In this document: in pieces, positions 1-7,804 of the stretch
How the letters are laid out: each line of letters begins with the position of its first letter
Numbering within the stretch: the stretch's first letter is position 1
NCBI GenBank assembly: GCA_017512985.1
Contig: JAFWEJ010000006.1
Span: 97,980 to 161,979 of the forward strand
Length of the DNA stretch: 64,000 bases
From: Clostridia bacterium
GTDB taxonomy: Bacteria; Bacillota; Clostridia; Christensenellales; Aristaeellaceae
Direction of reading: 5' to 3'
Position numbers and translations under genes: made by a program
Notes under the pieces: generated by a model
Databases searched by the model: none
What the model saw: only the letters and a program-made list of their open reading frames with translations
Told to the model about the DNA's origin: nothing

Positions 1-1
1 G

Positions 2-631
2 CTGTCCGGCGTGCTGGCAGTGGTTGGCGGCACCATCGGCGTGAATGCGGTGAAGGATATCATCAACGGTACCGTGCAGGAGGCGCCTGGCTTCCTGGCG
101 CTGATCGCGGCAGCGGTTTCCATTGTGACGAAGGAGACGCTCTTCTGGTATACGCGGGGATACGCGAAACGCTACCGTTCCACAGCGCTGCATGCGGAAG
201 CGTGGCACCAGCGGAGCGACGCGCTTTCTTCCGTCGGCGCGCTGATCGGTATTGCCGGCGCGCGATTGGGCGTACCGGTCATGGAACCGATCGCGAGTTT
301 TATCATCGCGCTGTTTATTCTCCGCGTGGCGGTCCGGATTTTCCGTGACGCTGTCGATCAGATGGTGGACCATTCCGCCAGCGAGGAAGCGGAAACCGCT
401 TTCCGCACGACCGCGCTGGAACAGCCTGGAGTGCAGGGCGTGGAGCTGCTGCGGACGCGGATGTTCGGCAACCGGGTGTATGTCGACCTGGAAATAGCGG
501 CGGACCCGGCCCTGACGCTGGCTGAGGCCCATGAAATCGCGGAACGGGTGCACGACGCGATCGAGCAGACTTATCCCGATGTGAAGCACATTATGGTCCA
601 CGTTAACCCGGTAAAGGGGCAGGCAACATGA
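2..631 (+). CDS. Cation diffusion facilitator (CDF) metal exporter, 5'-truncated by window edge
   Basis: C-terminal about 210 residues of a CDF-family cation/H+ antiporter that exports divalent metals (Zn, Fe, Mn or Co) across the membrane. The frame is open to the window edge, so the true start lies upstream. The sequence shows a transmembrane helix, then H-x-x-x-D in HQRSDALSS (the conserved HxxxD metal site of the penultimate helix), another helix, and a cytoplasmic C-terminal domain ending KHIMVHVNP. The stop overlaps the start of the following Crp/Fnr gene by 4 nt (ATGA), which implies translational coupling. Metal specificity cannot be read because the N-terminal metal-site helix is outside the window. 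Confidence 0.9.
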   Translation: MSGVLAVVGGTIGVNAVKDIINGTVQEAPGFLALIAAAVSIVTKETLFWYTRGYAKRYRSTALHAEAWHQRSDALSSVGALIGIAGARLGVPVMEPIASFIIALFILRVAVRIFRDAVDQMVDHSASEEAETAFRTTALEQPGVQGVELLRTRMFGNRVYVDLEIAADPALTLAEAHEIAERVHDAIEQTYPDVKHIMVHVNPVKGQAT

Positions 632-1299
632 AAAAGAAGCAGCTGAACGAGCAGGACCTGGCTGTGCTGCGGACCAATCCGCTTTTCAAAGGGCTGGAGC
701 AAGACCGGTTTGAACGGCAGCTGCAGGTGATGAAGGCGGAGAAAGCAACCGGTGAAAAGGGAGAGATGCTCCAGGCCATCGGGGAACCCATCCGGCGGTT
801 CGGCATCGTGCTGAGCGGCGCCGTGCAGGTGTGTGTGGACGACATCGAGGGCAACCGGATGATCATGGCCGAGGTGGCGCCCGGCAATTCCTTCGGAGAG
901 TCGCTGTGCTTCCTGCGGACAAAGGAATCCCCGGTCTATATCTTTGCATCCGAGGACTCGGAACTGCTGTGGCTTTCCACGGAAGAACTTTTTGCCGGAT
1001 CCGACGCGTTCTACCGGGAGATCCAGCACCGGTTCACCGCCACGCTGGCCGGGAAAGCCCTGACGATGAATAACCGGATCCAGGTGCTCAGCCGGCTCAG
1101 CCTGCGCGGGAAACTGACCGCGTATTTCACGGAGCTGGCGGCTGCCCAGGGAAACGACGTGATCCGCCTGCCGATGAACCGGGAGGATACCGCGGCGTAT
1201 ATCGGCGCCAACCGCAGCGCCCTGTCCAGGGAACTGGCTAGGATGAGGAATGAGGGCTTGATCGATTACCGGAAAAACGAGATCAGGATATTGAGATAA
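628..1299 (+). CDS. Crp/Fnr family transcriptional regulator
   Basis: 223 residues. An N-terminal cyclic-nucleotide-binding-type beta-roll (about residues 15-120, with GNSFGES at the phosphate-binding-cassette position) is followed by a C-terminal winged HTH (about 170-215, NREDTAAYIGANRSALSREL). No N-terminal cysteine cluster of the Fnr kind is present, so oxygen sensing through Fe-S is unlikely. The ATG overlaps the upstream CDF stop, and a strong terminator follows, so the two genes form the end of one operon. Coupling to a metal exporter suggests it responds to metal or redox stress, but the effector is unknown. Confidence 0.88.
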   Translation: MKKKQLNEQDLAVLRTNPLFKGLEQDRFERQLQVMKAEKATGEKGEMLQAIGEPIRRFGIVLSGAVQVCVDDIEGNRMIMAEVAPGNSFGESLCFLRTKESPVYIFASEDSELLWLSTEELFAGSDAFYREIQHRFTATLAGKALTMNNRIQVLSRLSLRGKLTAYFTELAAAQGNDVIRLPMNREDTAAYIGANRSALSRELARMRNEGLIDYRKNEIRILR

Positions 1300-1313
1300 A
1301 CAGAGAGGTACAG

Positions 1314-1341
1314 AATCCGTTGCAATCGCAACGGATTTTTG
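1314..1341 (+). terminator. Intrinsic terminator of the CDF-Crp operon
   Basis: Perfect 10-bp stem AATCCGTTGC / GCAACGGATT with an AATC loop, followed by TTTTTG. It lies 15 nt after the stop codon of the Crp/Fnr gene. Confidence 0.9.
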
Positions 1342-1397
1342 TTATGCTTTCTGCTATGATGGCGTCGCCGAAACGGCAAGGAAAGGATGATTTGGTT

Positions 1398-2312
1398 ATG
1401 AAAAAGATCATTGCGCTGATGACGGCGCTGGTGCTTGTGATGGGACTGTGCGCTTTTGCGAACGCGGAGGACGCGGATATTTCCGGCCTGACCGTGACTT
1501 CCCCGGGCGGAGCGCCGGCGCTGGCACTGGCCACGATGGCTGTGGAAAACAAGGACAACTATACCTATATTGCCGCCGACACGATCGCTGCGGCGTTTGC
1601 GGGACAGGAAGCCGACTTTATCATTGCTCCGGTGAATGCCGGCGCGAAGCTGTACAAGGCCGGGAAGTCCACCTATAAGCTGGCGGCTGTGGTGAGCTGG
1701 GGCAACCTGTTCATTGCTGCCCAGAAGGCGGACCTGACAGCAGAAGACCTGAACGGCGCAAAAATTACGCTGTTCGGCGAGAACACGATCAACGCCTCCG
1801 TGGTGCTGTATGCCCTTAAAGCAAACGGCATCGAACCTGCGAGCGTGGAATACCTGGCCGGCGCGGCGGAAACCCAGGCGTTGCTGCTGACTGATGCGGA
1901 AGCCATCGTGGTGACGGCGGAACCTGCCCTGACCGCGGCAAAGATGAAGAACGACCAGATCGGCGCCATTGCGGTGAACGGCCTGTTCGGCGAGGAAGGA
2001 TACGCCCAGGCCGGCCTGTTTGTGAAGGCCGGCACGCTGGAAGCGCAGCCGGAAGCGGTGGCAGCTTTCCTGAAGGCCGCTGAGGAAGCCTGCGGCAAGT
2101 GCACAACAGACGTGGCGAACGTGGCGGAAGCGGCTGTGGCCCTGGAAATCCTGCCCAACGCCAAGGTGGCCGCTGCGGCGATCCCGGGATGCGCGATCCG
2201 CTTTGTGACGGCGCAGGACGCGAAGGCGCTGGTAGAGAAGACCGTGCAGATCGATCCGGCGCAGTTCGGCGGCGAAGTACCCGCGGACGATTTCTACTAT
2301 GGAGCGGAATAA
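1398..2312 (+). CDS. ABC transporter substrate-binding protein (NitT/TauT-like)
   Basis: 304 residues starting at the ATG that opens a clear signal peptide (KK, hydrophobic core, then ANA before ED). The reading frame is open further upstream, but that part would overlap the terminator. The mature part resembles periplasmic binding proteins of the nitrate/taurine/thiamine-precursor type (GGAPALALATMAVEN, then a two-lobe alpha/beta fold with DAEAIVVTAEPA in the second lobe). There is no lipobox cysteine, so release by signal peptidase I is predicted, which is unusual for a Gram-positive binding protein. It overlaps the permease gene downstream by 14 nt. Substrate unknown. Confidence 0.82.
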   Translation: MKKIIALMTALVLVMGLCAFANAEDADISGLTVTSPGGAPALALATMAVENKDNYTYIAADTIAAAFAGQEADFIIAPVNAGAKLYKAGKSTYKLAAVVSWGNLFIAAQKADLTAEDLNGAKITLFGENTINASVVLYALKANGIEPASVEYLAGAAETQALLLTDAEAIVVTAEPALTAAKMKNDQIGAIAVNGLFGEEGYAQAGLFVKAGTLEAQPEAVAAFLKAAEEACGKCTTDVANVAEAAVALEILPNAKVAAAAIPGCAIRFVTAQDAKALVEKTVQIDPAQFGGEVPADDFYYGAE

Positions 2313-3066
2313 CAAAAGGAACAATACGCTGGCCTTCTGCCTGGGGATTCTCCTTGTCGGGGTGATGATCCAGGCAGCCGGCTGGCTGAAGAGCGACCGC
2401 CTGGTCTTTCCCGGCGTGGGGGAGATCCTGGCGGCGTTTGTCCGTCTTTTGGGCACGGAAAAAGCCTGGAGGCAGATCGGCACGACGCTGCTTCACCTGG
2501 CGGAGGCGCTGGCGGTCTCTTCCGTGACCGGCATCGCGCTGGGCCTGGCACAGGGACGGAGCCCGTTCTTCCGGACGCTGCTCCGGCCTTTGATGATCCT
2601 CCTTCGTTCGATCCCGATGATCGTGATGACGGTGATCATCATGGTGCTGACAAAGTATGAGAAAGTGCCGCTGATTGCCACGTCCCTGATGCTGGTTCCC
2701 CTGATCAGCGAGGCGACCTGCGAAGGTTTCCTGCGGATCGAACCGGAACTGGTGGACGTATACCGGATGAACAGCGGGTTCACGCCCCGAGTGCTGTTCC
2801 GGGTTTACCTGCCGCTGATGGCGGGGTACCTGAAACAGGCCTATGTGAACGCGGTCGGCATGGGCATCAAGCTCACGGTGACCACGGAATACCTGGTCCA
2901 GGCGCGGGATACGCTGGGCAAGGCGGTCTACTCCAGCAGCTATTTCAACGAGTACGCGGAGATCTACGCCTATGCCATGATCATGATCATCCTGGTAGTG
3001 CTGGTCGGCGCGCTGCCGGGCCGGATCGGGAAATTGGCAGAAGCATACAGAAGGAGCCATCCGTGA
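2299..3066 (+). CDS. ABC transporter permease (NitT/TauT family, BPD_transp_1)
   Basis: 255 residues with about six membrane helices and the cytoplasmic EAA-like loop after SEATCEGFLRIEPELVDVYRMN, which contacts the ATPase. It is the partner of the overlapping upstream binding protein. No ATPase gene follows: the next gene is an unrelated aminotransferase on the other strand. The permease must therefore borrow an ATPase from elsewhere, or the locus is incomplete. The stop codon lies inside a 12-bp hairpin. Confidence 0.87.
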   Translation: MERNNKRNNTLAFCLGILLVGVMIQAAGWLKSDRLVFPGVGEILAAFVRLLGTEKAWRQIGTTLLHLAEALAVSSVTGIALGLAQGRSPFFRTLLRPLMILLRSIPMIVMTVIIMVLTKYEKVPLIATSLMLVPLISEATCEGFLRIEPELVDVYRMNSGFTPRVLFRVYLPLMAGYLKQAYVNAVGMGIKLTVTTEYLVQARDTLGKAVYSSSYFNEYAEIYAYAMIMIILVVLVGALPGRIGKLAEAYRRSHP

Positions 3067-3080
3067 TGACGGATGGCTCC
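3053..3080. terminator. Bidirectional hairpin between convergent genes
   Basis: Perfect 12-bp stem GGAGCCATCCGT / ACGGATGGCTCC with a 4-nt loop. The left arm contains the last codons of the permease, and the stop straddles stem and loop. No strong U-tract follows on either strand, so it may protect mRNA ends or act as a weak terminator for both converging genes. Confidence 0.65.
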
Positions 3081-3095
3081 TGAACTATACTGGGG

Positions 3096-4403
3096 TCATT
3101 TCTTCGCGCCTTTTTCGGCGAGGAGTTTCTTCGCGCTGGCGATGCGAACGCACAGGGTGAAGGTTTCCATGGCGGTCTGCAGCTCATTGAGCGTCGGGTA
3201 GGTCGGCGCGATGCGGATGTTGGAGTCGTTGGGGTCCTTTCCGTAGGGCCAGGTGGCGCCGGCGGGAGTCATGATGACGCCCGCTTTCTTCATCAGGGCG
3301 ACGATCTCCTTCGCGCAGCCGGGCAGGGAATCGAACAGGATAAAGTATCCGCCGCGGGGCTTGGTCCAGGTGCCGATCTCCAGGCCGGCGAGGTGCTTTT
3401 CCAGAGTATCCTCCACCATCTCGAACTTCGGGCGGATGATGGCGGCATGTTTGCGCATATGCTCCACCATGCCGTGGATATCACCGAAGAAACGCACGTG
3501 GCGCAGCTGGTTCACCTTGTCGTGGCCGATGGTCTGGAACTTCAGGGTGTTCACGAAGTCGACCATGTTGTTCGGGCTGGTGGCCACGGCGGCGATGCCG
3601 CTGCCGGGGAAGGTAATCTTGGAGGTGGAGGCAAACTTGTAAACCAGGTCCGGATTGCCGGCGCGCTTGCACTCCGCCAGGATCTCGATCAGGTAGTCCT
3701 GATGGTCGTCATAGAGGTGATGCATGCCGTAGGCGTTGTCCCAGAAGATCCGGAAGTCCGGCGCGGCAGGCTTCAGCCGGGCGAAGCGGCGGACCGTCTC
3801 GTCCGAGTAGGAAATACCCTGGGGGTTGGAGTACTTCGGCACGCACCAGATACCCTTGATCGTCGCGTCTTCGCTGACCAGCTTTTCCACGATATCCATA
3901 TCGGGGCCGGTGGGAGTCATGGGAACGGGGATCATCTTGATGCCGAAATACTGGGTGATCGCGAAATGGCGGTCGTAACCGGGCACGGGGCAGAGGAACT
4001 TGACCTCCGGCTGCTGGCACCAGGGGGTGTTGCCCATGACGCCGTGGGTCCAGACGCGGGAGATGGTATCGAACATGACGTTCAGGGAGGAGTTCCCGTA
4101 GATGATAATATCCTTGGGGTTGTTCTCCATCATGTCGCCCAGCAGCTCGCGCGCTTCCTCGATACCGGTCAGCTGGCCGTAGTTCCGGCAGTCTGTACCG
4201 TCTTCGCAGGTAAGATCGGAAGAAGAATCCAGCACGTCCATCATATGCATGGAAAGATCCAGCTGGTCAATGCAGGGGATGCCCCGGCTCATGTTCAGCT
4301 GCATATCCATGGCCTGAACCTTTTTGTATTCCTTTTTCAGCTCATCCAGTTCCAGGGCGAGTTCTTCAGCGGTCATCTCCACATAAGGCTTCATGACGGA
4401 CAT
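3096..4403 (-). CDS. PLP-dependent aminotransferase, aspartate aminotransferase type Ic-like
   Basis: 435 residues of fold-type I aminotransferase of the MocR-like/Ic AspAT group. The PLP-binding lysine is K262 in the motif FASTSKITFPGSG, and the ring-stacking and phosphate-binding regions (GNSSLN, WDNAYG) are present. It most likely transfers the amino group between aspartate and 2-oxoglutarate in the cytoplasm. The N-terminus (MSVMKPYVEMTAEELALELDELKKEYK) is typical of this group. An ATG at the fourth codon is an alternative start. It is monocistronic, convergent with the ABC permease. Confidence 0.88.
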   Translation of the reverse strand: MSVMKPYVEMTAEELALELDELKKEYKKVQAMDMQLNMSRGIPCIDQLDLSMHMMDVLDSSSDLTCEDGTDCRNYGQLTGIEEARELLGDMMENNPKDIIIYGNSSLNVMFDTISRVWTHGVMGNTPWCQQPEVKFLCPVPGYDRHFAITQYFGIKMIPVPMTPTGPDMDIVEKLVSEDATIKGIWCVPKYSNPQGISYSDETVRRFARLKPAAPDFRIFWDNAYGMHHLYDDHQDYLIEILAECKRAGNPDLVYKFASTSKITFPGSGIAAVATSPNNMVDFVNTLKFQTIGHDKVNQLRHVRFFGDIHGMVEHMRKHAAIIRPKFEMVEDTLEKHLAGLEIGTWTKPRGGYFILFDSLPGCAKEIVALMKKAGVIMTPAGATWPYGKDPNDSNIRIAPTYPTLNELQTAMETFTLCVRIASAKKLLAEKGAKK

Positions 4404-4592
4404 CCTTTCTACTGAAAAAGATTACACATAAAATTATCATAAACCCCTTTTGTTTTCAAGCATCGGGATGTTTTTTGGGTGGTTTGTTTAAAATGTCACC
4501 GGTTATTAACATTCAGGTTTTGATTTGTCAGCCTGCGTTGATTGACACGCAACGGTTTGAGAAATATGATAATTCCGAAAGGTGGGAAATGT

Positions 4593-5009
4593 ATGATCGG
4601 GAAGAACCTTCAGAAACTTCGGAAACAGAAGAGCCTGACCCAGGAAGCGCTGGCAGAGTCGGTCGGCGTTGCCCGCCAGACCATCGCGAAATGGGAGAAC
4701 GAAGAGAGTACGCCGGACCTGGAAATGTCCGGAAGGCTGGCGGAAGCGCTGGCGGTCACGCTGGACGACCTGGTCAACGCGCCGGAGGGCGAGCTGGACA
4801 GCCGCCCCGGCATGCGGGGCAAGCACATGTTCGGCCTGGTCACTGTGGGCGACAAGGGACAGATCGTGATCCCGGTGCGCGCGCGGCGCGTGTTCAACAT
4901 CAAACCCGGGGACCAGCTGATGGTGCTCGGGGACGAGAACAGCGGGATCGCGCTGGTGAACGCCCAATTCTTTATGAGTGTAGCGGAGGGAATAAACAAT
5001 GGTTTCTGA
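4593..5009 (+). CDS. XRE-type HTH regulator with C-terminal AbrB/SpoVT-like domain
   Basis: 138 residues, start chosen at the ATG behind AAGGTGGG (spacing about 8). The N-terminal lambda-repressor-like HTH (about 1-60, LTQEALAESVGVARQTIAKWEN) is joined to a swapped-hairpin AbrB-like domain (about 88-130, VTVGDKGQIVIPVRARRVF). The gene overlaps the following ABC ATPase by 11 nt, and that one overlaps a permease, so it is probably the operon's own regulator. This two-domain arrangement next to small ABC exporters is common in Firmicutes. Confidence 0.88.
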   Translation: MIGKNLQKLRKQKSLTQEALAESVGVARQTIAKWENEESTPDLEMSGRLAEALAVTLDDLVNAPEGELDSRPGMRGKHMFGLVTVGDKGQIVIPVRARRVFNIKPGDQLMVLGDENSGIALVNAQFFMSVAEGINNGF

Positions 5010-5853
5010 GATGAAAAGCCCCCTGGAGGTCCGGGGACTGAGCAAGAATTATCCGGCTTTCCGGCTGCAGGATATATCCTTCAGCCTGGTGCCGGGAAGC
5101 ATTACCGGCTTTATCGGCCGGAACGGCGCAGGCAAGACGACGACGATCAACTCCATGCTGTCCTTTGTGCATCCGGACGGCGGGGAGATTGCCTTCTTCG
5201 GCCTGCCTTTCGCGGAGCATGAGGCGGAGATCAAGGAAAAGATCGGATTTGTGTCCGCCGGCATGACCTACTATACCCGGAAGAAGCTTAAGGCGATCAC
5301 CGCGGTGACAAAAACCTTCTATCCGGGATGGGACGACGCGGCCTACCGGAAGTATATGGACGCGTTCGGCCTGGACGAAAACAAGACGCCGGCGGAGCTT
5401 TCCAACGGCATGAAGATTAAATACGCGCTGGCGCTGGCGCTGAGCCACGGCGCGGAACTGCTGATCCTGGATGAGCCGACGAGCGGACTGGATCCCGTGA
5501 GCCGGGAGGAACTGGTGGAGGTTTTCCTGAACCTGAAGGACGAAGGAAAGACGGTGTTCTTCTCCACTCACATTACCTCCGACCTGGAGAAATGCGCGGA
5601 CCGGATTTTGTTCCTGCAGCAGGGCTGCCTGAAAGCGGACGACACGCTGGACAGTTTCCGGGACGCCTGGCAGATTGCCGAATGCGCGGGAGAAATTCCG
5701 CCGGCGCTTGCGCAGGCGGCGCGCGGGACATGCAGGACACGGGGCGGATATACCGTGCTGGTGCGGGCGGAGGACGCCGAAGGGTTTGAGACCCGGGAAG
5801 CCAGCCTGGAGGAGATCATGATCCACCTGGAAAAGGAGGCGGAGAAAGAATGA
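4999..5853 (+). CDS. ABC transporter ATP-binding protein
   Basis: 284 residues of a cytoplasmic ABC ATPase: Walker A GRNGAGKTT (about residue 40), signature LSNGMK in place of LSGGQ (about 135), Walker B ELLILDEPTSGLD, and the switch histidine in FFSTHITSD. The C-terminal extension of about 80 residues resembles the regulatory tails of ABC-2 exporters of the YtrB/YxlF kind. Start ATG follows GGAGGG. It overlaps the upstream regulator and the downstream permease, so all three are coupled. Confidence 0.9.
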   Translation: MVSEMKSPLEVRGLSKNYPAFRLQDISFSLVPGSITGFIGRNGAGKTTTINSMLSFVHPDGGEIAFFGLPFAEHEAEIKEKIGFVSAGMTYYTRKKLKAITAVTKTFYPGWDDAAYRKYMDAFGLDENKTPAELSNGMKIKYALALALSHGAELLILDEPTSGLDPVSREELVEVFLNLKDEGKTVFFSTHITSDLEKCADRILFLQQGCLKADDTLDSFRDAWQIAECAGEIPPALAQAARGTCRTRGGYTVLVRAEDAEGFETREASLEEIMIHLEKEAEKE

Positions 5854-6500
5854 AAATGCTGATGAAGGAATGGAAACTGTGCATGCACCCCATGGGATAC
5901 ATCATGCTCCTGTGCGCGGCGCTGATCCTGGTGCCGGGTTATCCCTACGGCGTGACCTGTTTCTATATGGGCCTTGCGATCTTCTTTATCTGCCTGGAGG
6001 CGCGGGAGAACCACGACGCCGCCTATACGCTGACGCTTCCGGTTTCCCGCCGGGACGCGGTGAAGGGCAGGATCCTTTTCTGCACCGTACTGGAAGTGAT
6101 TGACCTTCTGCTGATCGCCCTGTTCATCCTGATCAAGCAGCTGATCGGCGGGCCGCGGAACCCTGCCGGCCTGGACGCCGGCGTGGCCCTGATCGGCGAG
6201 GCGCTGATTATCTTCGCAATCTTCAATATGATCTTTTTCCCGGTTTACTACAGCGATATCAACAAGCCCGGAAAGGCATTCGTATTCGCGGCTGCCGCCG
6301 TGTTCCTGTGGATCCTGCTGGAAATCGCCGGAACCTATACGGTTCCGTTCCTGCGGGACGCTCTGGACCAGCCGGATCCCGCCAACATGAGCGACAAGCT
6401 GCTGTTCACGCTTGCCGGGCTGGCGCTGTTCCTGGGCGGAACGGCAAAGAGCGTCCAGATGAGCGCAAAGAAGTTTGAGGCGCTGGACCTGAGCCTGTAA
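5850..6500 (+). CDS. ABC-2 type permease subunit
   Basis: 216 residues, about six hydrophobic helices, with a cytoplasmic loop RENHDAAYTLTLPVSRRDAVKGRI typical of ABC-2 membrane subunits (the PVSR.....K..l motif). It is the membrane partner of the ATPase whose stop it overlaps (ATGA). A strong intrinsic terminator follows, which closes the operon. Exported substrate unknown. Confidence 0.82.
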   Translation: MKMLMKEWKLCMHPMGYIMLLCAALILVPGYPYGVTCFYMGLAIFFICLEARENHDAAYTLTLPVSRRDAVKGRILFCTVLEVIDLLLIALFILIKQLIGGPRNPAGLDAGVALIGEALIIFAIFNMIFFPVYYSDINKPGKAFVFAAAAVFLWILLEIAGTYTVPFLRDALDQPDPANMSDKLLFTLAGLALFLGGTAKSVQMSAKKFEALDLSL

Positions 6501-6517
6501 CCTGATTCCGGAAATGA

Positions 6518-6548
6518 TTGCGGCGTTTGCAAAAACGCCGCAATTTTT
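6518..6548 (+). terminator. Intrinsic terminator of the XRE-AbrB/ABC operon
   Basis: Perfect 11-bp stem TTGCGGCGTTT / AAACGCCGCAA with a GCAA tetraloop and a TTTTT tract. Confidence 0.95.
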
Positions 6549-6675
6549 CATAGATGTACGTAACAAATGAAAAGGTTTGCATTGATACCAATATATGGCA
6601 GGAAGATTCGGATGCAAAAATGTAAAAAACGGATAAAAACAAACCAATCAGAATAAAAACTTAACAAAAAAGATG

Positions 6676-6704
6676 TTGACATTGGTTGAATCATGCGATA
6701 TTAT
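6676..6704 (+). promoter_or_regulatory. Sigma-70/SigA promoter of the LacI-family regulator
   Basis: TTGACA, 17-nt spacer, TATTAT. The surrounding 150 bp is clearly AT-rich compared with the coding DNA. Transcription would begin near 6711, inside the operator that follows. Confidence 0.9.
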
Positions 6705-6708
6705 GCCA

Positions 6709-6724
6709 TTGCAAACGATTACAA
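6709..6724 (+). promoter_or_regulatory. LacI-family (cre-like) operator
   Basis: TTGCAAACGATTACAA is a near-palindrome with a central CG, 12 of 16 positions symmetric. It matches the cre consensus TGWNANCGNTNWCA at all but one position. It covers the expected transcription start, so repression by the LacI-family protein encoded just downstream (autoregulation) or by CcpA is likely. Confidence 0.75.
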
Positions 6725-6753
6725 TATTGCGCAACAAGAGGGGAAAAACCACC

Positions 6754-7758
6754 ATGAGGACAGTCCGGCTGAAAGATATTGCAGATGTTTGCGGTGTTTC
6801 AACCGCAACGGTTAGCCGCGCGCTGAACGGACTGACCCAGGAGAACAACAAGGTAACCTCCATGATCCGACAGAAGGCAGCTGAAATGGGATATGTCCCG
6901 AACGCAGCGGCGCTGACGCTGAAAACGAACCGCTCAAACAATATCGGCGTTCTGTATGAAGACCAGATGGATCATGAATACTTCAGCTCGCTCCTTGACG
7001 CGCTCCGGCGCGAGGCAAGCCGGCGGGGATATGACCTTTCCCTGATCGGGGAAGAGGGTGGAAACGGGATCAATTACCTGGAGCATATCCGCAGGCGTAA
7101 CCTTGACGGTGTAATCGTGATCCAGGCGGATTTCGATTCCGCCGAGGTGATCCGCCTGGCAACCAGTTCCATCCCGTCGGTCGTGATCGACCACCTGTAT
7201 GAAGGATGCAACTGCGTCAGCAGCGACAACCGGGAAAGCATGAAGCAGATTGTCCGCTGTGCCGTGGAGCACGGGCACAGGCGGATTGCCTATATCACCG
7301 GCGAACAGGGAGCTGTCACAAACGAGCGCCTTGCCGGGTTCTACAAAACCTGCGCGGAGATGGGCATCCGCGTGCCGGAGGGCTCCGTGAAGGAGGGCCG
7401 CTTCCATGAACCGGAAGACTGCGTCCGCCTGATCCGGGAGCTGATGGCCGGCCCTGTCAGTGCGACGTGCATCCTCTGCCCGGACGACTACAGCTGCCTG
7501 GGCGCCCTCTGGCAGCTGAAGGAAGCAGGAATTGGTGTTCCGGAGCAGGTGAGCCTGATCGGATACGACGGAATCCGGATGGGGCAGATGATTCCCCCGC
7601 GGCTGACGACGTACCGGCAGGATACCGCCGGGATCGCGGCCGAAGCGCTTACCCTGCTGACGGACACGATTGAGTCGCCGGACTCCCTGCCCGCCAGGCA
7701 GATCGCGGTGGCCGGAAAGATGATTGAAGGGGAAACAGTCTGCGTACCTTCCCGCTGA
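6754..7758 (+). CDS. LacI-family transcriptional regulator
   Basis: 334 residues; start chosen at the ATG immediately before the HTH, which follows GAGGGG. The N-terminal LacI HTH (RLKDIADVCGVSTATVSRALNG, hinge to about residue 60) precedes a periplasmic-binding-protein-like sugar sensor domain (IGVLYEDQMDHEY, then the second lobe with VSLIGYDGIRMGQMIPPRLTTY). It sits directly upstream of the beta-glucan transport and cellulase genes and is the obvious candidate regulator of that locus, probably derepressed by an oligosaccharide. Confidence 0.93.
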   Translation: MRTVRLKDIADVCGVSTATVSRALNGLTQENNKVTSMIRQKAAEMGYVPNAAALTLKTNRSNNIGVLYEDQMDHEYFSSLLDALRREASRRGYDLSLIGEEGGNGINYLEHIRRRNLDGVIVIQADFDSAEVIRLATSSIPSVVIDHLYEGCNCVSSDNRESMKQIVRCAVEHGHRRIAYITGEQGAVTNERLAGFYKTCAEMGIRVPEGSVKEGRFHEPEDCVRLIRELMAGPVSATCILCPDDYSCLGALWQLKEAGIGVPEQVSLIGYDGIRMGQMIPPRLTTYRQDTAGIAAEALTLLTDTIESPDSLPARQIAVAGKMIEGETVCVPSR

Positions 7759-7804
7759 AAGGCGGAAGAGATAAACAGAATCAATTATTTAAGGAGGAGA
7801 ACCC

